11,511 bases of DNA from Paracoccaceae bacterium (GCA_011523445.1 WTGT01000077.1:1-11511), one strand, 5' to 3'. Counted from the stretch's first letter, positions 1 through 7,557 are shown. Notes: a model not told the origin generated them from the sequence alone. Translations and numbers: made by a program.

Positions 1-1066
1 GAATAGGGACCTTTTCCTTGGCTTCGATGGCCTGATGCAGGCCCTCGCTCAACCTTCTGCCAGTCATCATTCTTCCGGTAAATTCGTCAATCAGGACAAC
101 TTGACCATTTCTTACAATATAGTCCTTGTCCTTGAAATAGGCCTTGTTGGCCCTCAATCCCTGGGTTACATGGTGAACTATGGTAACTGATTCGGCATCA
201 TAAAGTGATTGGTTTTCTGGCAGGAGTTCTCTTTCCTTGAGAAGTATCTCAAGATGATCGTTACCTTCATCTGTGAGGGTGACGTTTCTTGTTTTTTCAT
301 CCAGCTCATAGTCCTCGGGCTCCACCAAGGGGATAACATTCTGAATTGAATTGTATAGTTCAGAGCGGTCTCCGGCCGGACCTGATATAACCAGAGGAGT
401 TCTGGCTTCGTCGATCAGGATGGAATCAACCTCGTCAATGATAGCAAAATGATGTCCCCTTTGCACCATGGTTTCGAGGGTTGGAACCATGTTGTCACGA
501 AGATAATCAAAACCGAATTCATTATTTGTACCGTAAGTTATGTCAGCACTGTAGGCCTTGCGTTTACCGTTCTTATCAAGATCAGGAGTTATGACATCCA
601 CCGTCATTCCCAACATGGAATAGACTTTTCCCATCCATTCAGAGTCTCTTCGTGCCAGGTAATCGTTTACGGTAACGATATGGACATTCTCGCCTGTAAG
701 GCTGTTCAAATAAGCTGGAAGGGTTGCAACAAGGGTTTTACCCTCACCGGTTTTCATTTCCGAAATATTCCCCTTGTGAAGGAAAATTCCTCCAACCATC
801 TGGACATCGAAAATGCGCAGGCCAAGCGCCCTCTTGCCGACTTCTCTTGTCAGGGCAAAGGTTTCAGGGAGCAAATCATCCAGAGATTCACCTTTTCCGG
901 CCCTTGTTTTGAATTCTTGGGTCTTTTGAATGATTTCCGATTCGGAAAGCTTTTCATATTGACTTTCCAAACCATTGATCTCGACAACAAATGGCTGGAC
1001 GGATTTCAGCAATCTGTCATTGGCAGATCCAAAAAGCTTTTTCGTAAGGTTTCCAACACCCAACAT
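1..1066 (-). CDS. secA: SecA preprotein translocase ATPase, N-terminal part (C-terminus beyond the left edge)
   Basis: SecA is the cytosolic ATPase motor that drives unfolded preproteins through SecYEG. Read on the minus strand from ATG at 1066-1064, 355 codons stay open to the window edge. The protein begins MLGVGNLTKKLFGSANDR. It has a Walker A motif MKTGEGKT at residues 104-111, the conserved VTVNDYLARRD at about 131-141, ITYGTNNEFGFDYLRDNM at about 176-193, and a Walker B/DEAD-type box DEVDSILIDEART at 211-223. These cover the first nucleotide-binding domain; the segment from about residue 228 starts the preprotein cross-linking domain. The second nucleotide-binding domain and C-terminal tail lie outside the window. 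A GGAG Shine-Dalgarno (1077-1080) sits 10 bases before the ATG. The gene is divergent from the 5'-nucleotidase gene. No frameshift is seen. Identification is secure; only the end is missing. Confidence 0.97.
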   Translation of the reverse strand, partial: MLGVGNLTKKLFGSANDRLLKSVQPFVVEINGLESQYEKLSESEIIQKTQEFKTRAGKGESLDDLLPETFALTREVGKRALGLRIFDVQMVGGIFLHKGNISEMKTGEGKTLVATLPAYLNSLTGENVHIVTVNDYLARRDSEWMGKVYSMLGMTVDVITPDLDKNGKRKAYSADITYGTNNEFGFDYLRDNMVPTLETMVQRGHHFAIIDEVDSILIDEARTPLVISGPAGDRSELYNSIQNVIPLVEPEDYELDEKTRNVTLTDEGNDHLEILLKERELLPENQSLYDAESVTIVHHVTQGLRANKAYFKDKDYIVRNGQVVLIDEFTGRMMTGRRLSEGLHQAIEAKEKVPI

Positions 1067-1151
1067 TTACGTATTACTCCAGCTGATTACCTTTGAGGAA
1101 ATACATGGATTTCTAGAATTTTGCAGGAAAACTTACCAAACTAAAAGTACT

Positions 1152-1160
1152 TGATATAAT
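1152..1160 (+). promoter_or_regulatory. Candidate extended -10 promoter element
   Basis: The sequence TGATATAAT contains a perfect TATAAT hexamer (1155-1160) preceded by TG one base upstream, which is the extended -10 form. The region at -35 (around 1132-1137, CTTACC) matches consensus poorly, which extended -10 promoters can tolerate. If used, it would give the rightward gene a leader of a bit over 200 bases. This is a pattern match only; AT-rich DNA produces such hexamers by chance. Confidence 0.35.
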
Positions 1161-1231
1161 CCTGCTAATGGAAGTTAGTATTATTCCAGTTAGGATTCAA
1201 CTTTAGAGCAAATTTGAAGATACTTTCAATC

Positions 1232-1254
1232 TGGTTTTTGGTGTATAAAAACCA
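1232..1254. promoter_or_regulatory. 8-bp perfect inverted repeat, possible operator or hairpin
   Basis: TGGTTTTT (1232-1239) and AAAAACCA (1247-1254) are perfect reverse complements separated by 7 bases. The repeat lies in the secA/5'-nucleotidase intergenic region, about 125 bases before the rightward start and 165 bases before secA. It could bind a dimeric regulator or form a weak hairpin in the leader. It is AT-rich, so function is uncertain. Confidence 0.3.
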
Positions 1255-1379
1255 AAGCAAAGAGATTAGATTTTTATGAAATTATCTAGAAGTTTACAAC
1301 AATCGAAACACCAGGCCGATTTTTTGATTATGCTTGCTGTGAAGATTGAATAATTTAATTCAGGAGGAAAAAGGAAATC

Positions 1380-2894
1380 ATGTTGAAACGAAAAATTTTA
1401 CGATGGCTAGTGGTCGTCATGGCCCTACCATTGATGTTTACCGGCACTGTTGTGATGGCAGAGGCAACAAAGGTGACCATCGTTCATTTTAATGATATGG
1501 ACAGAATGGGTGCCAAGGGCGGCCGGGGTGGTGTCGCCAAATTGGCAACCATTATTTCAGAACAAAGGATGGCCAACGAAAATGTTTTGGTCACATTTGG
1601 AGGTGATACGATCTCACCTTCATTGATGTCCGGGTTGGATCAGGGTGCCCACATGATAGAACTATTGAACCAGCTTGATCTAACAGCCATGGTATTAGGC
1701 AATCATGAATTCGATTTTGGTCCCGAGATTGCCAAGGTAAGGATTTCAGAGGCGAATTTCCCTGTTCTCGGTACCAATACCGTTGATCCTGAGGGTAACA
1801 TAATTGACGGTGCCTTGGATTCCATCATGGTTGAAGCGGGAGATTTCAAGATTGGTATTTTCGGTTTGACAACCGTCGGAACCCTTGAGAAATCAAGCCC
1901 GGGAGAGTATACCTTTCTCGATCCATTGGCTGTGGCTGAAGAACAAGCTGGAATACTCAGGGAAGCAGGAGCCGATTTGGTTATAGCGTTGACCCATACC
2001 GACACGGTCGAGGATAAGGTTATTCTTGAGAGCGAGGTGGTTGATCTTTTGCTGAGTGGTGATGACCATACCCAAATCGCAGACTTTTCGAATGACACCC
2101 TTTTTGTCGAGTCAGGAGGGCAAGCTGAACGTGTTACGGTTATAGATGTCTACCTTGATCGAGAAGAGGATGATGATGGCATGAAAACGGTTTGGAATGC
2201 TGATTACAAGATTCTAGACAGTATCAGATACGAAGGAGATCCTGAAGTGGCTTCGGTTGTTGCCGTTTATGAAGGCCAATTGGATGAACAACTCAATGTG
2301 GAACTGGGTGTAACCGAAACCCCACTTGATACCAGAAGGGAAACAATCAGGGGCAAGGAAGCTGCTTTTGGCAATATGGTTGCCGATGCCATCAGAGAAG
2401 CAACCGGTGCAGACATCAGTTTTGCAAATGGTGGTGGAATCAGGGGTGACAGAACCTATGATGCCGGAAGTGTCTTGACCCGCAGGGATATACAGAGTGA
2501 ATTGCCTTTTGGCAACAAAACGGTAGTCATGGAAGTTTCCGGTCAGGTAATCATTGATGCCTTGGAGAATGGATTCAGCAGAATCGAGGATGGATCTGGT
2601 AGATTCCCCCAAATTTCAGGTATCAATGTCGTTGTAAATCCAAATGCTGAATCTGGAAGCAGGGTTGTTGAGGTTACCCAAAATGGTGCACCTCTAGACC
2701 CTGAAGGAACATTCGTTTTTGCCGTAAACAATTACCTTGCCGGTGGCGGGGATGGCTATGGCATGTTTGCTGATCAAAAGCGTATCGTAAATGAATACGC
2801 CGGGGTATTGGATGCTGTCCAGGTGTTCAATTACATTTCATCCAGGGGTACAGTGGCTCCTGAGGTGGAAGGTCGCATAGTATATCAGGAATAA
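1380..2894 (+). CDS. Exported 5'-nucleotidase / UshA-type bifunctional metallophosphoesterase
   Basis: This family hydrolyses nucleotides (5'-nucleotidase, sometimes UDP-sugar or 2',3'-cyclic phosphodiesterase activity) outside the inner membrane to salvage nucleosides and phosphate. The 504 residues begin with a Sec signal peptide: basic MLKRK, a hydrophobic stretch to about residue 25, and likely cleavage after VVMA (27). The metallophosphoesterase domain follows: D39, D76 (GGDT), N108-H109 (GNHE), H206 (LTHTD), and H230-T-Q232, matching the H-S-Q ligand triplet of E. coli UshA as remembered. The C-terminal domain shows NGGGIRG (350-356), LPFGN (375-379) and GGGDGY (455-460), typical substrate-binding segments. 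One difference: the usual D-x-H of motif I reads D39-M-D41. Shine-Dalgarno candidates are AGGAGG (1362-1367, 12 bases from ATG) and AAGGA (1371-1375). It appears to be transcribed alone, ending in a strong terminator. The exact substrate cannot be told from sequence. Confidence 0.92.
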   Translation: MLKRKILRWLVVVMALPLMFTGTVVMAEATKVTIVHFNDMDRMGAKGGRGGVAKLATIISEQRMANENVLVTFGGDTISPSLMSGLDQGAHMIELLNQLDLTAMVLGNHEFDFGPEIAKVRISEANFPVLGTNTVDPEGNIIDGALDSIMVEAGDFKIGIFGLTTVGTLEKSSPGEYTFLDPLAVAEEQAGILREAGADLVIALTHTDTVEDKVILESEVVDLLLSGDDHTQIADFSNDTLFVESGGQAERVTVIDVYLDREEDDDGMKTVWNADYKILDSIRYEGDPEVASVVAVYEGQLDEQLNVELGVTETPLDTRRETIRGKEAAFGNMVADAIREATGADISFANGGGIRGDRTYDAGSVLTRRDIQSELPFGNKTVVMEVSGQVIIDALENGFSRIEDGSGRFPQISGINVVVNPNAESGSRVVEVTQNGAPLDPEGTFVFAVNNYLAGGGDGYGMFADQKRIVNEYAGVLDAVQVFNYISSRGTVAPEVEGRIVYQE

Positions 2895-2906
2895 TTCAAA
2901 ACATAT

Positions 2907-2939
2907 GCCAGTGGCCCACCAGGGCCACTGGCTTTAATT
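2907..2939 (+). terminator. Strong intrinsic terminator after the 5'-nucleotidase gene
   Basis: A perfect 11-bp GC-rich stem, GCCAGTGGCCC (2907-2917) and GGGCCACTGGC (2922-2932), closes a 4-base ACCA loop and is followed by TTTAATT. It starts 12 bases after the TAA stop at 2892-2894. It separates the nucleotidase from the downstream glutamine-synthetase-like gene, so the latter should have its own promoter in the short gap that remains. Confidence 0.88.
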
Positions 2940-2946
2940 CATTCTG

Positions 2947-2966
2947 GCAAAACGAGTTGGTTTTGC
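2947..2966. promoter_or_regulatory. 7-bp inverted repeat just before the puuA-like start, possible operator or hairpin
   Basis: GCAAAAC (2947-2953) and GTTTTGC (2960-2966) are perfect reverse complements with a 6-base spacer, ending 15 bases before the ATG at 2982. The gap between the preceding terminator and this start is only about 40 bases, and no Shine-Dalgarno is visible between the repeat and the ATG. The position suits a repressor site or a translation-controlling hairpin. It could also be chance. Confidence 0.35.
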
Positions 2967-2981
2967 AATTTTAATTCTGGC

Positions 2982-4304
2982 ATGGCTAAGCAGGTTAAAT
3001 CGGAAAATTACCAATTCGGTGTATTTGACCATAATGGAATCTTGCGTGGCAAGTGGATTCCGGAAGGCAAACTTGAGAACGCCCTGACCAAGGGAATAAG
3101 AATGCCCGGATCAATTCTGGCTTGTGATATTTGGGGCCAGGACAGGATAAGCAATGAATATGTTCGAAAAGGTGGTGACTCCGACCTGATCTGCATGCCT
3201 ACGGGAAGACAAATGCTTCCCTTGCCCTGGTTGAAGAACAACTCCCATTTGATTCATGGCTGGATGCTGAATGAGGATGGCTCGGTTTTTCCGGGAGACC
3301 CGCGGGGAGAACTGTACACCATGGTACAAAGGTTCCATAGCCATGATTTATTTCCAGTTGTTGCATTCGAATTGGAGTTTTATTTGATCGACAAGGATTC
3401 AACCAAACCTCAGCCAATCTTTCTGGAGAGTCAAAACAGGCAACTGAACAGGGATTCCATCCTGTCACTCGATGAGTTGGATGATCTTGGTGATTTTTTC
3501 AGGGAAATTGAAAATGCAGCCTTGAAGCAGGGAATAAGCACAGGAGGGATTTCTTCCGAGAATGGACCCTCACAATATGAAATCAATCTGGAACATACAA
3601 ATGATCCGCTGAAGGCAGCCGATGATGCGCTCCTGATGAAAAGAATAATAAAGGGAGTTGCAGTTAACCACGGTTTCAAGGCAACATTTATGGCCAAACC
3701 CTATGGTGAAAGGGCTGGAAGCAGTATGCATGTCCATATCAGTATACTGGACAAACACGGTCAAAATATCTTTGATGATGAAGTCGCAGATGGTCCGGAG
3801 CAACTGAAACATGCCATCGGAGGTCTACTGGAACAATTTGACGATTGCTTCCTGTTGTTTGCTCCACATTTAAATTCGTATCGGAGATTCCTTCCAGGTT
3901 TATTGGCACCGATTAACGCCAGTTGGGGCCAGGAAAACAGAACAACTGCCATTCGTATACCCGGAGGGCCATCGGGTTCCAGAAGAATCGAGCATCGCTT
4001 GGCGGGTTCGGATACCAATCCCTATCTTGTACTTGCGGTTGTATTGGGAGGGATATTTAACGGTCTGGAACATAAAACTGATCCCGGAGACCCTGTCAGC
4101 GGGTTCACCGCCAAAAGATCCTTGAGTACGATACCTCCAAATTGGGGAGCTGCCATAGCCAGATTTTTTCACAGCAAGAAAATGGCACAAATTTTCTCGG
4201 ATCAGTTTATCGACATGTACATAACCACCAAAACCTATGAATTTGAGGAACTTGCCAAAACGGTTTCTACTGCCGAAATTGAAGCATATCTGGATACTTG
4301 CTGA
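2982..4304 (+). CDS. puuA: Glutamine synthetase-family ligase, probable gamma-glutamylpolyamine synthetase (PuuA-like)
   Basis: The 440-residue protein has the glutamine synthetase fold: E130 and E132 in FELEFYL, E193 in SSENGPSQYE with E200, H250 in GSSMHVHIS, the SYRRF arginines at 301-302, NRTTAIRIP (319-327) and E337 in RRIEHRL. These are the metal, ATP and glutamate sites. The Tyr-adenylylation loop of type I GlnA is not seen, and adjacency to a PuuB-like oxidase argues for ligation of glutamate to putrescine or another amine rather than ammonia assimilation. This step opens the gamma-glutamylated putrescine catabolic route in the cytosol. Its stop overlaps the next gene's start (TGATG at 4302-4306). 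The ATG at 2982 has no clear Shine-Dalgarno; the inverted repeat at 2947-2966 lies directly upstream. Methylamide- or other amine-specific relatives of this family remain possible, so the substrate is inference from the neighbour. Confidence 0.85.
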   Translation: MAKQVKSENYQFGVFDHNGILRGKWIPEGKLENALTKGIRMPGSILACDIWGQDRISNEYVRKGGDSDLICMPTGRQMLPLPWLKNNSHLIHGWMLNEDGSVFPGDPRGELYTMVQRFHSHDLFPVVAFELEFYLIDKDSTKPQPIFLESQNRQLNRDSILSLDELDDLGDFFREIENAALKQGISTGGISSENGPSQYEINLEHTNDPLKAADDALLMKRIIKGVAVNHGFKATFMAKPYGERAGSSMHVHISILDKHGQNIFDDEVADGPEQLKHAIGGLLEQFDDCFLLFAPHLNSYRRFLPGLLAPINASWGQENRTTAIRIPGGPSGSRRIEHRLAGSDTNPYLVLAVVLGGIFNGLEHKTDPGDPVSGFTAKRSLSTIPPNWGAAIARFFHSKKMAQIFSDQFIDMYITTKTYEFEELAKTVSTAEIEAYLDTC

Positions 4305-5614
4305 TGTCTTGGGAAATCCCGCCCTATCATTCCGATAGTTCCTATCCAGAAAGCTATTACGCCAACAGCGTTTCGAATTCTCGAAAATCCAAAACCCTGA
4401 AGGGTTCCCTTGAGACCGATGTTTGTATTATTGGAGCGGGCTTTACTGGATTGTCCACTGCAATATTCCTTACTGAGAGGGGATTCAGGGTCATTGTTCT
4501 GGAAGGGGCAAAAGTAGGATGGGGAGCTTCGGGTAGAAACGGCGGTCAGGCGATAAACGGATTCTCTGGCAGTATAGCTAGTATCAGGAATTTGCTGGGT
4601 GATGGATCAGCTCAATTGGCCCATGAGATGTTTGAGGAGGGTGTTCGTCTGATTGAATACCTTATGGAAAACTATGCCATAGAATGTGATTTCAAATATG
4701 GCAATCTTGCCCTAGCCATAACCGCAAGACAGGCCCGAAGACTGGAGAGAGAGGTCAATGCTAGGCTGCAAAACAATCAAGGGGATTTCGAGTATCTGGA
4801 TCAGGACAGCTTGGCAGGACATGTCGGTTCCCAACTATATTGTGCTGGCTATATCGACAGAAAAAGTGGCCATCTCCATCCCTTGAAACTGGCACTCGGT
4901 GAAGCAGGGGCGTTGGAACAGTTGGGTGGGGAAATTTTTGAAAACACCCCTGCCATTGCCATAAACGAATTGCCCAGCAAGGTTGAAATAAAAACGCCAG
5001 AAGGAAGAATACTCTGTTCTAAACTGGTTCTGGGATGTAATGGTTACCTGAATTTGAAGGGACACCGTGTATCCAGGCAAATTTCACCTGTTTTTTCCGA
5101 AATCGTGGCTACGAAACCTTTGTCGGATGAACTTGCAATGGAAGTCATGCCGTCTGATTCCTCAGCATTTGATGTGAGGTTTCTCCCGGATTATTACAGG
5201 TTGTCAGCCGACAAGAGAATGTTATTCGGAAGTTCCACTGATTATGGTCGTTCCGGTAAGACTCCAACAGGTTCTCAACCCTTGGCCAGAATGCACAAGG
5301 TGTTTCCCGTATTGGAAAATGCAGGTATAGATTTTGCGTGGCGGGGGAAGTTTGCAGTAACCTTAAACCGCCTGCCCCAATTGGGAACAATCGGACCCAG
5401 AATATATTATGGCCATGGCTATTGTGGGCATGGTGTCAATTGCTCTCATTTGTTCGGGAAATTGATCTCTGAGGCAATCGAAGGCAATACCGAACGTTTT
5501 GACATTTTTGCCAAAATGCCCCAGAGAAAGTTCCCGGGAGGGAGACATCTTCGTATCCCCCTAACGATGGTAGGTGCACACTTTTACCAAGCAAGGGATT
5601 GGCTGGGTTTCTAG
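4304..5614 (+). CDS. puuB: FAD-dependent amine oxidase, probable gamma-glutamylputrescine oxidoreductase (PuuB-like)
   Basis: PuuB oxidises the gamma-glutamyl-amine made by PuuA to the aldehyde, using FAD and O2. The 436-residue protein shows the DAO/FAD-binding fold: the Rossmann motif DVCIIGAGFTGL with GxGxxG at residues 44-49, an acidic strand end E68, the family signature GWGASGRNGGQ at 72-82, PDYYRLSADKRMLFG at about 295-309, and the C-terminal flavin segment GHGYCGHGVN at 370-379. The Ala-Ser-Gly-Arg-Asn-Gly-Gly block is typical of PuuB-type oxidoreductases. The start ATG (4304-4306) shares its A with the upstream TGA stop, which is classic translational coupling. A TTG six bases upstream could extend it by two residues but is less likely. 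The downstream Puu steps (aldehyde dehydrogenase, gamma-glutamyl-GABA hydrolase, transporter) are not in this window. Confidence 0.86.
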   Translation: MSWEIPPYHSDSSYPESYYANSVSNSRKSKTLKGSLETDVCIIGAGFTGLSTAIFLTERGFRVIVLEGAKVGWGASGRNGGQAINGFSGSIASIRNLLGDGSAQLAHEMFEEGVRLIEYLMENYAIECDFKYGNLALAITARQARRLEREVNARLQNNQGDFEYLDQDSLAGHVGSQLYCAGYIDRKSGHLHPLKLALGEAGALEQLGGEIFENTPAIAINELPSKVEIKTPEGRILCSKLVLGCNGYLNLKGHRVSRQISPVFSEIVATKPLSDELAMEVMPSDSSAFDVRFLPDYYRLSADKRMLFGSSTDYGRSGKTPTGSQPLARMHKVFPVLENAGIDFAWRGKFAVTLNRLPQLGTIGPRIYYGHGYCGHGVNCSHLFGKLISEAIEGNTERFDIFAKMPQRKFPGGRHLRIPLTMVGAHFYQARDWLGF

Positions 5615-5621
5615 GAGACAT

Positions 5622-5669
5622 ATGAAATTGCCACTTATCAAAAAAATTGAAATTATTGACCTGATATGA
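5622..5669 (+). CDS. Possible 15-residue mini-ORF directly after the puuB-like gene
   Basis: An ATG at 5622 opens MKLPLIKKIEIIDLI and stops at TGA 5667-5669. A GGAG Shine-Dalgarno (5614-5617) overlaps the last base of the preceding TAG stop and sits 4 bases before the ATG, so ribosomes finishing puuB could reinitiate here. It may be a leader peptide, a remnant of a lost operon gene, or chance. There is no recognisable family. The sequence shows only good initiation signals, not proof of translation. Confidence 0.25.
   Translation: MKLPLIKKIEIIDLI
5628..5656 (+). promoter_or_regulatory. Weak candidate promoter for the ankyrin gene
   Basis: TTGCCA (5628-5633) matches the -35 consensus in five of six bases and is followed after 17 bases by AATTAT (5651-5656), four of six to -10. 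An alternative -35, TTGACC, starts at 5656 but has only a poor -10 about 18 bases on. Some promoter is expected in this roughly 200-bp gap because the gene change is marked, but neither candidate is convincing. Confidence 0.2.
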
Positions 5670-5765
5670 TAACAAATGGTAAATACACTTTATGCCCATA
5701 ACGATGGGGAAGTAAGGTACTTCAAGATAGGTTCTCTTGTGTGATATTGCTTATTTCCCCATAAC

Positions 5766-5791
5766 TTTTGTTGGTCATCAGGCCAACAGAA
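5766..5791 (+). other. Predicted RNA hairpin in the presumed leader of the ankyrin gene
   Basis: TTTTGTTGG (5766-5774) can pair with CCAACAGAA (5783-5791) as a 9-bp RNA stem with one G-U pair and an 8-base loop. It lies about 30 bases before the preferred GTG start at 5821. No T-run follows, so it is not a standard terminator. If translation began at the upstream TTG (5737), this would be coding sequence instead. Confidence 0.25.
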
Positions 5792-5820
5792 AATGCACTG
5801 GTAACGGAGTACACGGAAAA

Positions 5821-7557
5821 GTGAACTTTCATAATTCAAGCAAAACGCTCTCACTAATATTTTCACCAATTTTTGTTTTCACAGTTGCATTTTTTGCCTT
5901 GCTTGCCCAAGAAGCACTAAGTGATTACGAGAAGGGACAAGAAGCTTGGGAAGCATATCGTTTCAATGAAGCGGTTTTGGAGTGGCAGCAATCCGCCAAC
6001 CAGGGCGATGGCATGTCAATGTTGGCTCTAGGAAGGGCTTACGCACAAGGTTTAGGTGTATTGCGAAATAAAATAGAAGCACACAAGTGGTTTAATCTTG
6101 CAGCAAGTCGTGGTGTCTTTGAAGCCCTTGAGGAAAGGGAAAAGCTTGAAGCAAACATGACCGATTCAGAGCTTGTTGAAGCAAATGAAATCGCCAAGCA
6201 ATGGCAGCCGAAACAAGCAAATACAAATAAACCTTCCTCGTCCGGTTTGGTAATATCAAGGGAGCTTGTACGTGAAGCCCAATCTCTTTTATTGCAACTC
6301 GGATATAACCCCGGTGTGGCAGATGGCTTGTGGGGACCCAAAACCGGGGCAGCCTACCGATTATTTCTTGAAGATCACAAACTGCCGATTGTGGATGTGC
6401 TCACAGAATCGAATTTGTCCGAAATGCGAAATGCAGCCCGTACATTGCCTGCTTCGAGTCAAAAAGGCTCCACCATGACAGTGCTTGAGCTCTACCAAGC
6501 AGCTTCAAACGGCAGGTCTGAAATGATAGACAATGCCTTGAGGGAGAGGACTGATATCAATCAACAAGACAGTCGGGGATGGAGTGCATTGTTTTATGCA
6601 GCCGATCTTGGAGATGTTCAGGCCACCCGGCTGTTAGTTGAAAAGGGGGCAGATCCGAGTATTCAAGCACCAGATGGTAATACGGCAATATCGATCGCTC
6701 GAAACCGGGGTCATCACAATATTGTCGATATTCTTTCTGCAACCCAAACTGCTAGACAGCCAGATACGGTTCCTGCTGAAGATGTATTTATTCAATTACT
6801 GTCAATTCTGGTCGGTGAGGACTTGGTTTCAACAAACCAAGATGAGGAAAACCAATTCTATGTTCTGCTAAATCGCAAGCCGTCCATCAATGAAGTTGAT
6901 GAGAACGGTTGGACAGACCTGCATTGGGCAGCAGCTATGGACTTGCCGGGTATCGCTTTGAGTTTGGTGAATGCAGGGGGAAATGTTGATGAAACAACAA
7001 AGACCGATGAAAAGTTATTCACCAAAACATTAAGGGCACGCTTGAATAGGGCAGATACAGGTTTTTCATGGAATGTATGGAGAAGGTATGGAGACACGCC
7101 ACTACACATTGCCGCACTTACGAACTCACCGAAGACAGCTGATGTTCTTATTGACGATGGGGCCTTTGTGAATGTAGAAAATACTCAGGGCGAAACGCCG
7201 CTTCATTACGCTATTTGGGGAAAATCAATAGAAATCTCGCGAATTCTCATTTCAAATGGTGCTTATGTAAATCTGCGCAATTCTTTTGGTACGACACCCC
7301 TTCAATATGCCGCACATCAGAATTTACCAGATATCATCAAACTACTAGTTTCACATAGAGCCCGAATCAACGCTCGAAATCAAAATGGGTTAACTGCCTT
7401 GCACTTCGCTGTAAGTACGGAGTCATTAGATGCAGCAAATGCCTTGGTGGAATTGGGAGCAGATATCTACATACAGAATCGAAGAGGATTGTCTCCGGTT
7501 GATCTGGCAAGAATTTCCAATAACAATGAGATGCTGGAAATTCTTGGTGTCAATTAG
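5821..7557 (+). CDS. Exported Sel1-like / peptidoglycan-binding / ankyrin-repeat protein
   Basis: The preferred start is GTG 5821, giving 578 residues with a signal peptide (hydrophobic residues about 9-29, likely cleavage between 29 and 34 around LLAQEALS). GGAG at 5806-5809 lies 11 bases upstream. The frame is open back to TTG 5737, but those 28 extra residues would bury the signal peptide. After export, a Sel1-like helical region spans about 55-105 (GRAYAQGLGV, HKWFNLAASRG). A peptidoglycan-binding type 1 domain spans about 146-205 (GYNPGVADGLWGPKT). Ankyrin repeats follow in two groups: about 219-309, and about 360-578 with clear TPLHIAA, TPLHYAI, TPLQYAA and TALHFAV cores. An insert of about 30 residues (391-424) interrupts the second group. 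The layout suggests a cell-wall-anchored periplasmic protein offering an ankyrin surface for protein contacts. It sits just upstream of a DotA/TraY gene in the same direction. Binding partner and role are unknown. Confidence 0.88.
   Translation: MNFHNSSKTLSLIFSPIFVFTVAFFALLAQEALSDYEKGQEAWEAYRFNEAVLEWQQSANQGDGMSMLALGRAYAQGLGVLRNKIEAHKWFNLAASRGVFEALEEREKLEANMTDSELVEANEIAKQWQPKQANTNKPSSSGLVISRELVREAQSLLLQLGYNPGVADGLWGPKTGAAYRLFLEDHKLPIVDVLTESNLSEMRNAARTLPASSQKGSTMTVLELYQAASNGRSEMIDNALRERTDINQQDSRGWSALFYAADLGDVQATRLLVEKGADPSIQAPDGNTAISIARNRGHHNIVDILSATQTARQPDTVPAEDVFIQLLSILVGEDLVSTNQDEENQFYVLLNRKPSINEVDENGWTDLHWAAAMDLPGIALSLVNAGGNVDETTKTDEKLFTKTLRARLNRADTGFSWNVWRRYGDTPLHIAALTNSPKTADVLIDDGAFVNVENTQGETPLHYAIWGKSIEISRILISNGAYVNLRNSFGTTPLQYAAHQNLPDIIKLLVSHRARINARNQNGLTALHFAVSTESLDAANALVELGADIYIQNRRGLSPVDLARISNNNEMLEILGVN

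Larger units (their letters stand above)
1067..1379. other. Divergent intergenic region between secA and the 5'-nucleotidase gene
   Basis: This 313-bp AT-rich stretch holds no convincing gene. It must contain the start signals of secA (leftward) and of the 5'-nucleotidase gene (rightward). Visible inside are a GGAG Shine-Dalgarno for secA at 1077-1080, an extended -10 on the plus strand at 1152-1160, an 8-bp inverted repeat at 1232-1254, and AGGAGG at 1362-1367 for the rightward gene. No clear leftward promoter for secA could be picked out by eye. Confidence 0.7.

Noticed and set aside
1014..1020. CTGTCAT, half of a Pho-box-like motif near a phosphatase gene
   Set aside because: It lies inside secA coding sequence, has no second properly spaced half site, and is over 350 bases from the nucleotidase start.
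449..1096. A 215-codon plus-strand open frame and a shorter one at 724-912
   Set aside because: Both are antisense to unmistakable secA coding sequence, and their translations have no recognisable protein features; they are shadows.
5709..5723. GAAGTA-AGG-TACTTC inverted repeat
   Set aside because: The 3-base loop and 6-bp AT-rich stem are too weak, with no T-run, to call a terminator or operator.
5737..5820. TTG start at 5737 extending the ankyrin protein by 28 residues
   Set aside because: The extension has no supporting Shine-Dalgarno and would place a polar segment ahead of a well-formed signal peptide; GTG 5821 fits better.
5821..7557. Idea that the ankyrin protein is an injected type IV effector
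   Set aside because: The Sec signal peptide and peptidoglycan-binding domain point to the periplasm; no C-terminal translocation signal can be judged from sequence alone.
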